Of a stretch of 64,000 bases of DNA, positions 57,183 through 64,000 are shown piece by piece. The position numbers were made by a program, and so were the translations under genes. The stretch lies in contig NZ_JAANOW010000001.1 of the NCBI RefSeq assembly GCF_011758805.1, positions 3,162,001 through 3,226,000 on the forward strand. The letters run 5' to 3'. The notes below the pieces were generated by a model. That model was not told the DNA's origin and made no database searches. It was given only the letters and a program-made list of their open reading frames with translations. Position 1 is the first letter of the stretch, and each line of letters starts with the position of its first letter. Origin of the DNA: Mycolicibacterium fluoranthenivorans (GTDB lineage Bacteria; Actinomycetota; Actinomycetes; Mycobacteriales; Mycobacteriaceae).

Positions 57183-57988
57183 AGTTCGCCGACAAGTACG
57201 GACCGTGGGCGGTGGTGGCCGGCGCATCCGACGGGGTCGGCGCATTGTTCGCCGAAGGGCTGGCCGAGCGGGGCGTCAACGTGGTGCTGGTGGCGCGCAG
57301 GCAGCACATCCTCGAACAGGTCGCCGAAGGGATCGAGGCCCGGACCGGCGCCCGAACCCGCACGTTGGCAGTCGATCTCAGTGACGATGGGGCCACCGCG
57401 GCGATCGCCGCTGCCACCGCCGACTTGGAGATCGGCTTCCTGGTGTACTGCGCGGGCGCCGATCCGAACTTCCGGCCTTTCCTCGACCAGCCCGTCGCGG
57501 CCGCCGAATCGATGGTGCAACGCAACTGCCTGGCACCACTTCGCCTATGCCATCACTTCGCCGCACCGATGGTGGCCCGCGGCCGCGGTGGCATCGTGCT
57601 CTTCGGATCCGGTGCCGGCTTCGCCGGCGGGCCGAACATGGTCGCCTACGGCGCGAGCAAAGCCTTCGACATGGTGTTCGCCGAAGCGCTGTGGGCCGAA
57701 CTGCACGGCAAGGGCGTCGACGTGGTCGGCCTGATCCTCGGCAAGACCGACACCCCGGCATTGCGCAGCCTCGAACACAGTCGAGGAATACTGCCCGACG
57801 CCAATACCGCACCCCCGGATGCCACGCCCGCCGCCGACGTCGTGGCGGAGGCCTTCGCCGGCCTCCCCGACGGCCCCACCGTGCTGGTCGGCGAGCAGAT
57901 GAAGGCGGCCGCGCCAATGCTGGCGTCGTTGAGCCGCAATGAGGCCGTCGCCCTGATCACGGCGGCCAGCGCGGCAACCATGGGATGA
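57179..57988 (+). CDS. Short-chain dehydrogenase/reductase
   Basis: 269 residues. NAD(P)-binding VVAGASDGVGALFAEGL, NAG-like YCAGAD, catalytic GSGAGFAGGPNMVAYGASKAF (Ser, Tyr, Lys). Overlaps the preceding gene by 4 nt, third gene of the operon. The dehydrogenase/SnoaL/SDR set suggests a catabolic route for a hydroxylated, perhaps steroid- or terpene-like compound (inference). Confidence 0.9.
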   Translation: MKFADKYGPWAVVAGASDGVGALFAEGLAERGVNVVLVARRQHILEQVAEGIEARTGARTRTLAVDLSDDGATAAIAAATADLEIGFLVYCAGADPNFRPFLDQPVAAAESMVQRNCLAPLRLCHHFAAPMVARGRGGIVLFGSGAGFAGGPNMVAYGASKAFDMVFAEALWAELHGKGVDVVGLILGKTDTPALRSLEHSRGILPDANTAPPDATPAADVVAEAFAGLPDGPTVLVGEQMKAAAPMLASLSRNEAVALITAASAATMG

Positions 57989-58116
57989 GTCCGCGCTGTT
58001 CACCCAGAAGAAGTTCCCGACGGCATCCGAACTGCCACTGCGAGACCATCCTGCGCGACGCGGTCTACCTCGACCACTGGGGCACGCCGGCCGATTCGGT
58101 GCTCGAGGGGGACTGA
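57989..58116 (+). pseudogene. Unassigned gene remnant
   Basis: Two plus-strand frames contain protein-like text without a start: SALFTQKKFPTASELPLR and, in another frame, TILRDAVYLDHWGTPADSVL ending at TGA 58114. The frame switch near 58040 looks like a frameshift within one decayed gene. Family not identified. Confidence 0.35.
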
Positions 58117-58370
58117 CGGCCACCAGAACCACCGGCCCAGCAACACCACCATCGACGGCAGCACGAAGGTCCGCACGATGAGCGTGTCGATCAACAGCCC
58201 CATACCGACGGTGAGACCGATCTGCGCAACACTGGTGACGGTGCTGGCCAGCAGGGCCAGCATGGTGTGACACCGAAGACCAACCCGGCGGTGGTCACCA
58301 CGGCGCCGGTGGCTCCAAAGGCCCGGATCACGCCGGTGCGGATCGCGTTCTGCCGTGACTCCTCCCAGAT
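58115..58370 (-). pseudogene. MMPL/RND transporter C-terminal remnant
   Basis: Minus strand reads ESRQNAIRTGVIRAFGATGA..TTAGLVFG, then, after a frameshift near 58265-58270, TMLALLASTVTSVAQIGLT..RTFVLPSMVVLLGRWFWWP, the signature end of mycobacterial MMPL transporters. Both ends are missing. Confidence 0.75.
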
Positions 58371-58382
58371 CCACCGAAGCAG

Positions 58383-58589
58383 GTCGCCACGGAGCCCACC
58401 GGGCGTGAGTTCGATGTGCTGACCTTGATCGGCAAAGGACGGTCCAACGGCGAGATCGCCGATGAGCTGTTCATTTCCGGGGTGACCGTCAAGAGCCATA
58501 TCGGCCGGATCTTCGACAAGCTGGGCCTGCGCGATCGCGCCGCGGCCATCGTGTACGCCTACGACCACGGCATCGTGACACCCCTGTGA
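58383..58589 (+). pseudogene. LuxR-type DNA-binding domain remnant
   Basis: An open frame without a recognisable start encodes TGREFDVLTLIGKGRSNGEI..FISGVTVKSHIGRIFDKLGLRDRAAAIVYAYDHGIV, a complete NarL/LuxR C-terminal helix-turn-helix. The receiver domain is absent; the upstream junction abuts the MMPL remnant. Confidence 0.75.
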
Positions 58590-58659
58590 CGGGCTGCGCT
58601 CCTGCCCGGAACCGGCACGGCGCTCCTACGCGGAAACGGCCCTGTGCGACGATGCGGCA

Positions 58660-59469
58660 ATGGCACGTCCGTTTCATTTCGTCCAGACCGAGCAGGACAC
58701 CTTCCTGCCCACCGCGTACGCGCAGAGCCACTGGGGCCCGGACCACCTCAACGGTCCGGCGCTCGTCGGCCTGGTGGCGCGCACGCTGGAAACCGCGTTC
58801 GGACGTCCCGAATTCCTGCCGGCCCGGCTGACGGTCGATCTTTTCAAGGCCGCCCGTGGTGTGCCGACCACGGCCAAACTCGCGCTGGTGCGCGACGGGC
58901 GCCGGGTGCGCAATGCCGAGTGCGAGCTGGTCCAGGACGGGGTGACGGTGGTCCGCGCCACGTTGGTGCAATACCGGCTCTCGGAACCACCGCGTGGCCG
59001 GGAATGGGTGGCACCGATGACTTTCACCGGTCCCGTCGATCGCGATGACGCCCGCGGTATCGGGATCGGCAGCGATGACGCCGGCTGGACGGGCGCCATC
59101 GCCGATCATCAGAACACCTCACGTAAGCGGTTCGTCAACCGCACCATCGATGTGGTCGAGGGCGACGCGAACTCGCCGTTCGTGCGGGCGGCCATGGCCG
59201 CCGAAGGAACCAGCCTGGTCACCAATCTCGGCACAGCGGGCGTCGGCTACATCAACGGGGATCTGACCGTGGCACTGTCCCGGCTACCCGGTGACGAGTG
59301 GATCGGGGTGCAGGCCGACTCGCACTGGGCTGCCGACGGGATCTCGGTGGGCGCCTCGACGTTGTTCGACAGTGCAGGCGCCTTCGGGACCGGAATGGTG
59401 ACGGCGGTGGCCAACCCGGCCGCACAGATCGATTTCGCCAACGACCCGTTCCCCGAGCGCACCCGTTGA
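58660..59469 (+). CDS. Acyl-CoA thioesterase-like double-hotdog protein
   Basis: 269 residues resembling the TesB-like thioesterase family: N-terminal hotdog (about 5-115, QSHWGPDHLNGPALVGLVARTLE, LTVDLFKAARGVPTT) and C-terminal hotdog (about 170-265, IGVQADSHWAADGISVGASTLFDSAGAFGTG). Probably hydrolyses acyl-CoA. Substrate chain length unknown. Confidence 0.83.
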   Translation: MARPFHFVQTEQDTFLPTAYAQSHWGPDHLNGPALVGLVARTLETAFGRPEFLPARLTVDLFKAARGVPTTAKLALVRDGRRVRNAECELVQDGVTVVRATLVQYRLSEPPRGREWVAPMTFTGPVDRDDARGIGIGSDDAGWTGAIADHQNTSRKRFVNRTIDVVEGDANSPFVRAAMAAEGTSLVTNLGTAGVGYINGDLTVALSRLPGDEWIGVQADSHWAADGISVGASTLFDSAGAFGTGMVTAVANPAAQIDFANDPFPERTR

Positions 59470-59724
59470 TATACGTCGCACGACGATCGGGTCACACCGG
59501 ACATCACGATCGGCTAAGGAAAAGGCCTCGAACATAAGGAAGATCGGCCATCCTGCGCACCGTCGCGCCACGGAACGCAAAACTGAGACCGAACTCACCG
59601 GAGTTTGCTGTAACGGCCGAAATGCACGCTCGACGACGCGGTTCGCGGTGTTTAGGAGTTTCCGTATGGTGGAAATCGGGTCGGGTCCCGAACAATTGAC
59701 GACTCGAAGGAATCTCCGCTCATC
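59470..59724. other. Gene-free interval upstream of the haemophore gene
   Basis: 255 bp. TATGGT at 59665-59670 could be the haemophore -10, giving a leader of about 48 nt. No IdeR box, no other structure and no coding potential recognised. Confidence 0.5.
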
Positions 59725-60111
59725 ATGAAACTGAAGTTCTGCAATCGAATCGCTCTCTCCGTGCTGGCGGCGGGCGGTGCGCTCAGCGCCGTCGTGCTGG
59801 CTCCGATCGCCTCCGCTGATCCGGTGGACTGCAGCCGGCAGTCGATCGACGCCACCGTGCAACAGACCACCGGTGCGGCCCAGGATTACCTGGGCGCCCA
59901 CCCGGGCGCGAAGCAGGCCGTGTCCGTCATCTACACCCAGCCGCGGGATGTCGCGTCGGCGAGCATCCGGACATACTTCACTGCCAACCCGCAGGAGTAC
60001 CTGGAATTGAGGAGCATCTTGGCGCCGATCGGCGACAAGCAACGCGCCTGCAACACGACGGCCCTCTCACCCGAAATGGCCTCGGCGTACAGCGAGTTCA
60101 TGGCCGGCTGA
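59725..60111 (+). CDS. Secreted haem-binding protein (mycobacterial haemophore family)
   Basis: 128 residues. Signal peptide 1-31 (cleavage after ASA). The mature domain has two cysteines (C36, and C in QRACNTT near 108) flanking helices with YLGAHPGAKQAV, RTYFTANPQEYLELRSILAPI, the pattern of the Rv0203-like family that carries haem to the cell surface. Confidence 0.9.
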   Translation: MKLKFCNRIALSVLAAGGALSAVVLAPIASADPVDCSRQSIDATVQQTTGAAQDYLGAHPGAKQAVSVIYTQPRDVASASIRTYFTANPQEYLELRSILAPIGDKQRACNTTALSPEMASAYSEFMAG

Positions 60112-60131
60112 CGGGGTTCGACTCCCGACGC

Positions 60132-60605
60132 TCAACCCTTGACGACCTGCGTCCCACCGGCCAGGTCGTCATGGGTGCCCTGTCGCCACGGGCTGTTCCT
60201 GATCGACACGGCGATCACCACGTAGGCGACGAAGGCGAGCAGGCCGCCGACGTAGGGCACGGCCGCCAGGAGTGTGAACGAGTTGCGGATCGCCGACTGT
60301 TTCAGATCTGGGTGCGGACGGCCGTGGGGTCCCCGCACGTGCAGCCCCAACAGCTTCTTGCCCGGTGTCCATCCGACGGACACTTCGAACGCCACGAAGT
60401 AGATGAACGTCAGCAGGCCTGAAAACAGGCCGGTGACAAGAATATTCGAGAAGGAATCAAGGGACACGACCGCAAAGAGGCTTGCGGCGTTGACAATGAC
60501 GCCGTCGATCACCCGAGCGAAGAACCGGGGACCGAGATTGCCGGGCACCGCGGACTTGGGCGCTTGGGACTGCCATGGTTGCGACACGTGGTCACCGCTG
60601 CTCAT
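60132..60605 (-). CDS. RDD-family membrane protein
   Basis: 157 residues. The RDD signature appears as FARVIDGVIVN, followed by three membrane helices and the GWTPGKKLLGLHVR motif. Start ATG 60605 is set by TAGATT on the minus strand (60612-60617), 6 nt upstream. Role unknown. Confidence 0.9.
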   Translation of the reverse strand: MSSGDHVSQPWQSQAPKSAVPGNLGPRFFARVIDGVIVNAASLFAVVSLDSFSNILVTGLFSGLLTFIYFVAFEVSVGWTPGKKLLGLHVRGPHGRPHPDLKQSAIRNSFTLLAAVPYVGGLLAFVAYVVIAVSIRNSPWRQGTHDDLAGGTQVVKG

Positions 60606-60614
60606 CACCTGAAT

Positions 60615-61835
60615 CTACGCAGGGGAGCGGCCGCGGACCAAGCTCGAGTCATCCGTGCGCTCGGAATCATCGAATGCTCTACCCCTGCGTTCGGCCTGCG
60701 GGCTGCCGCTGAACAGTGCGGAATCGGCCTGCTGCGTCGGGCCGGCAACCACGGCCTGGCTGCGCACCTGATCGTCGCCGACGCCGTCGATGCGGCCGCG
60801 CGGCAGCGCACCGGGATTGGTCTGCAGCCACTTGACCATGCCTTCGCGCACATCACATCGCAGATCGAACAACGCACCGGCGTTGGCCGCGCTCACCAGC
60901 ATGCGCACCCGTACCCGCCCGTCGACGGCATCGGTCACCTGCAGGACACCGACGCGGCCGTCCCAGAGCGGGTTCTCCCGCAAGAGCCGGTCGAGTTCGG
61001 CCCGCATCGTCTCGAAGCCGACGGTGAAATCGACATCGACTTCGGCGGTGCCGAGCAGTTCGGTGGCGTTGCGGGTCCAGTTCTGAAAAGGCTTGGTGGT
61101 GAAGTACGTGGACGGGAGCACCAGACGGCGTTCATCCCAGAGATGGATCACCACGTAGGTCAGGGTGATCTCCTCGATGCGACCCCATTCGTCCTCCAGC
61201 ACCACGACATCGCCCACCCGGATGGCATTGGAGAAGGCGATCTGGATCCCCGCGAACGCCGCGCCCAGCGAGGTCTGCGCCGCCAGGCCGGCGACCACGG
61301 AAAGCACTCCAGCAGAGGCGAACAGCGTCTTGCCGATATCGCTGAAGGACGGGAACGTCATCAGGGCGGCGGCCGAACCCAGCACGACGACGATCGCGAT
61401 GACGAGGCGCCGCAGGACAGTCACCTGGGTACGGATCTTGCGACGGTGCCGATCAGCGTCCGTCAGCCCCTCGTCACCCCCGGCGAATCGTTCGATGACC
61501 TGCCGCTCGGCCACCGTCACCAAACTCGCCAACACCCAGGTGAAGGTGGCGATGAGCGCGATCAGCAGTGCGTGGTCCACCTCGCCACGCCAGCTCGCCT
61601 GCGCGTCTGAGGTGCGGCGCACCGCCACGGAGGCCGCGATCACCACCAGGGCCGCGCGCACCGCGTTGCGGGTCAGCTGACCGACGTCGCGGATCAGGCG
61701 GCTGCGCCTGCCCAGCCGGACGAGTAAGCGGGACAACGCAAAACTCAGCCCGTAAGCGATGACGACCGCCCCGGCCACCCAGGCCGCCGTGACGGCGAAG
61801 CCGGTGGCGGAATCGAACTCGGTGTTATCGGTCAT
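60615..61835 (-). CDS. MscS-family mechanosensitive ion channel
   Basis: 406 residues. Three or more N-terminal transmembrane helices (about 12-35, 55-75, 85-108), the pore-lining TM3 region (about 165-205, LFASAGVLSVVAGLAAQTSLGAAFAGIQIAFSNAIRVGD) and the cytoplasmic beta domain (VLPSTYFTTKPFQNW). The C-terminal tail is hydrophilic. Predicted to release solutes on hypo-osmotic shock. Confidence 0.92.
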   Translation of the reverse strand: MTDNTEFDSATGFAVTAAWVAGAVVIAYGLSFALSRLLVRLGRRSRLIRDVGQLTRNAVRAALVVIAASVAVRRTSDAQASWRGEVDHALLIALIATFTWVLASLVTVAERQVIERFAGGDEGLTDADRHRRKIRTQVTVLRRLVIAIVVVLGSAAALMTFPSFSDIGKTLFASAGVLSVVAGLAAQTSLGAAFAGIQIAFSNAIRVGDVVVLEDEWGRIEEITLTYVVIHLWDERRLVLPSTYFTTKPFQNWTRNATELLGTAEVDVDFTVGFETMRAELDRLLRENPLWDGRVGVLQVTDAVDGRVRVRMLVSAANAGALFDLRCDVREGMVKWLQTNPGALPRGRIDGVGDDQVRSQAVVAGPTQQADSALFSGSPQAERRGRAFDDSERTDDSSLVRGRSPA

Positions 61836-62068
61836 GTGACGACGCGCTCCTGGATCGGGGGCAGTGTGTATGCGACGACGTGCATTCGACGACGCCGTCG
61901 ACTTTCACGTGCCTTCCCGCGCTGACGCGGCGGGTAAACCGGTCACCGCCGCCCGACCCGCCTTTGGGATGAGGGTCACAACCGACGCCAGATTGTTTGA
62001 TGAATGCGAACAATATGTCAGTCAAAATCACGTGGACATGAACGTTCTGGCTGCCGTTCAATGCAGAG

Positions 62069-62962
62069 GTGACTTCCGCGACCGCACGCAACGGTGCATT
62101 CATGGCGATCGCCGCGATGTGCGCGGTGCAGCTCGGCGCCGCGATCGCGGTACAGCTGATCGACGATATCGGCGCCGCGGGCACCGCGTGGCTGCGGTTG
62201 GCCTGGGCCGGCCTGCTGATGCTGGCGCTCGTGCGTCCGCGCCGTGCGGCGTTCACCCGGTCGGCGTTCCGCACATGTGTGGTGCTCGGTGTGGTGACTG
62301 CCGGAATCACCCTGCTGTTCATGATGGCGGTGGCGCGGATCCCGTTGGGCACCGCCAGTGCGCTGGAATTCCTCGGGCCCCTCGGTGTTGCGGTGGCCAA
62401 GGGTTCCGGCCGCTATCGGCTGCTGTGGCCGGGGTTGGCGACGGTGGGCGTGCTGCTGCTGACCGAACCGTGGGCCGGATCCGTCGACCCCGTCGGGGTG
62501 CTCTACGCGTTGGGGTCGGCGGTGTGCTGGGGGATGTACATCCTGCTGACCCAACGGGTGGGGGATGAGGTCGCCGGGATCGCCGGCCTGGCCGTATCGA
62601 TGCCCGTCGCCGGCCTCGTCGCGACGGTGGTGGCCGGGCCCGCGGTGTTCGGCCGTCTGACGCCGGAGATTCTGTTGATCGGGGCGGGGCTGGCGATCCT
62701 GCTGCCCATCATCCCGTTCGCGCTGGAATTGCTGGCGCTCCGCCGGCTCACCGCCGCAGCGTTCGGGACTCTGATGAGTCTGGAGCCGGGCTTCGCGATG
62801 CTGATGGGGCTTCTCGTCCTGCGTCAGGTGCCGGCACCGCTCGCCGTCGTCGGCATCGTCGCGGTGGTGGGTGCCGGGATCGGGGCGGCCCGCACCGGCG
62901 TCCGCAGCGAGACGCACGGAGGTCCTCGCCGCCACCGACTGTCCGGTGCTCAGGTCACCTGA
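62069..62962 (+). CDS. EamA/RhtA-family drug/metabolite transporter
   Basis: 297 residues with ten transmembrane helices as two five-helix EamA repeats (first about 10-135, second about 145-285; [40 protein letters not shown]). Starts at GTG 62069. Similar proteins export amino acids such as threonine or homoserine; substrate here unknown. The 233 bp upstream, between this gene and the MscS gene, hold an AT-rich stretch but no recognised gene. Confidence 0.9.
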   Translation: MTSATARNGAFMAIAAMCAVQLGAAIAVQLIDDIGAAGTAWLRLAWAGLLMLALVRPRRAAFTRSAFRTCVVLGVVTAGITLLFMMAVARIPLGTASALEFLGPLGVAVAKGSGRYRLLWPGLATVGVLLLTEPWAGSVDPVGVLYALGSAVCWGMYILLTQRVGDEVAGIAGLAVSMPVAGLVATVVAGPAVFGRLTPEILLIGAGLAILLPIIPFALELLALRRLTAAAFGTLMSLEPGFAMLMGLLVLRQVPAPLAVVGIVAVVGAGIGAARTGVRSETHGGPRRHRLSGAQVT

Positions 62963-63108
62963 CCGTCATGGCGTCCGATGCCGGTGGCGCAACTTTCGGA
63001 CCGCTTATCTGTAGCGGGACGCGATGACTCTATTCATACAGGTCAGTACGAATAGCTCATCCGTATGGCGATAAGAGGCATGGTCGCTTGTGTCGCAGAA
63101 AACGCGCT

Positions 63109-63972
63109 CTACGTCTGCTCCGGGGGAACGGTGTCGGCGTGGAGGATTTGCATTTTCGCCTGTGCCAGTTCAGCTTTGGTTGTTGCGTCGACTGTCGGAT
63201 AGTGCGGATTCAGACTCCGCAGTGTCTCCAGCAGCACCGCTGAGGTCGATAGGTGGCTGAACCACTTGTGGTCCGCGGGAATGACATACCAGGGTGCCCA
63301 TTCGGTGCTGGTGTGGGTCAGCATGTCCTGGAACGCGTGCTGGTAGTCGTCCCAGAACGCGCGCTCCCGGAGATCGTCCACCGAGAATTTCCAGTTCTTC
63401 TCAGGTTCGTCGATACGGGCCAGGAAGCGGCGTTCCTGTTCCTGCTTGGAGACATTGAGGAACAGCTTCACGATCACGGTTCCGTTGTCGGTCAGGTAAC
63501 GCTCCCAACCGTTGATATCGCGATATCGCCGTGTCCAGACGTCGGGATGGTTCAGCGCCGGCGTGCGCGGCCACAGTGTCTCCGGGTGCACGCGGGTGAT
63601 CAACACGTTCTCGTAGTGGGATCGGTTGAATACGGCCATGCGCCCCAGCTCCGGCAGCACCTGTTGATGACGCCATAGGTAATCGTGTGCCCGCTCGGTC
63701 ACCGACGGCGCTTTGAAGCTGTACACGTCGACCCCTTCGGGGTTCAGACCGCTCATCACATGTTTGATGGTGCCGTCTTTGCCGGCGGCGTCGATGGCCT
63801 GCAAGACGATCAGCAGCGCCCGCTCGGCGGAGGCGAAGAAGCGGTCCTGCAAATCCAGCAGGGCGGCTTTCGCGTCGGCCAGAGCCGCTGCGCCATGGTC
63901 GTCTCGGAGCTTGTCGTCGTGGCGGCCCGGATCGAAGTCCCGGGGTAGATCCACGACGGAGCCCGGTTGCAC
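63109..63972 (-). CDS. Polyphosphate kinase 2 family protein
   Basis: 287 residues from GTG 63972. Walker A QAIDAAGKDGTIKHV, Walker B-like FNRSHYENVLITRVHPE and KLFLNVSKQEQERRF fit PPK2, close to the class that phosphorylates AMP and ADP from polyphosphate (FNRSHYEN). The frame stays open to the right edge of the window (reading ...TSLAGACR before the GTG), so the true start may lie beyond position 64000. Confidence 0.92.
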   Translation of the reverse strand: MQPGSVVDLPRDFDPGRHDDKLRDDHGAAALADAKAALLDLQDRFFASAERALLIVLQAIDAAGKDGTIKHVMSGLNPEGVDVYSFKAPSVTERAHDYLWRHQQVLPELGRMAVFNRSHYENVLITRVHPETLWPRTPALNHPDVWTRRYRDINGWERYLTDNGTVIVKLFLNVSKQEQERRFLARIDEPEKNWKFSVDDLRERAFWDDYQHAFQDMLTHTSTEWAPWYVIPADHKWFSHLSTSAVLLETLRSLNPHYPTVDATTKAELAQAKMQILHADTVPPEQT

Positions 63973-64000
63973 GCGGCACGCCCCGGCCAGACTCGTCCAT

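Noticed and set aside
63030..63055. Inverted repeat CTATTC-N14-GAATAG between convergent genes
   Set aside because: Short arms with a long spacer in a stretch with no other supporting elements; indistinguishable from chance.

Overview
The window is high-GC actinobacterial chromosome, almost certainly from a rapidly growing mycobacterium (Mycolicibacterium / M. smegmatis type). The evidence is a complete Pup-proteasome locus, F420-dependent PPOX-type oxidoreductases, an aerobic cob gene set, RbpA, a haemophore with the mycobacterial cysteine pattern, and neighbouring apolipoprotein N-acyltransferase and Ppm1 encoded as two genes rather than the single fused gene of M. tuberculosis. From about 4.2 to 39.6 kb the gene order parallels, in reverse orientation, the M. 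tuberculosis dop-to-rbpA segment as I recall it. No tRNA, rRNA, CRISPR array, prophage or intact insertion sequence was seen.

Layout. (1) 0-4.0 kb, minus strand: the start of an OmpR-type response regulator, a polytopic membrane protein, a TetR regulator and a three-gene nitrile hydratase / thiocyanate hydrolase-type operon whose second structural subunit looks like a fusion of two thiocyanate hydrolase subunits. (2) 4.2-15.9 kb, plus strand: dop, pup, prcB, prcA, a PP2C-like phosphatase, pafA, pafB, pafC, tatA, tatC, helY. Dop deamidates Pup, PafA ligates it to targets and PrcBA degrades them; PafBC is a DNA-damage transcription activator; TatAC forms the twin-arginine translocon. (3) 16-20.6 kb: DUF4333 membrane protein, 5'-3' exonuclease, VOC protein, PepE, F420-dependent biliverdin reductase and an SDR. 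(4) 20.6-32.8 kb: cobalamin biosynthesis in three blocks, cobL-cobM-cobK (plus), cobIJ-cobH-cobG (minus) and cobN (plus), with an APH-like kinase, a TauD-type dioxygenase and two small ORFs between them. (5) 32.8-39.6 kb: two F420-type PPOX paralogues flanking purU, fxsA, an amidohydrolase, lnt-ppm1 and rbpA.

(6) 39.7-64 kb, accessory region: tandem 35-bp repeats, a zinc-ribbon protein, a winged-helix/alpha-beta-hydrolase fusion, two lipoproteins, a carboxylesterase, a copper amine oxidase next to an APH-plus-beta-barrel fusion, a YnfA-type protein, a gluconate module (FadR-type regulator, gluconokinase, GntP), an IclR-controlled dehydrogenase/SnoaL/SDR operon, a stretch of decayed gene fragments (MMPL and LuxR remnants), a hotdog thioesterase, a haemophore, an RDD protein, an MscS channel, an EamA transporter and a PPK2 kinase running to the right edge.

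Regulation visible in sequence: at least fourteen genes have a TANNNT -10 hexamer ending 6-9 nt before the start codon, the signature of leaderless mycobacterial transcripts, and this fixed several start choices. Four strong inverted repeats lie between convergent genes or at gene ends (16731, 39265, 42371, 53391), and candidate operators lie upstream of the IclR, GntR and TetR genes. Functional assignments come from motif recognition and recalled family sequences; no database search was run.
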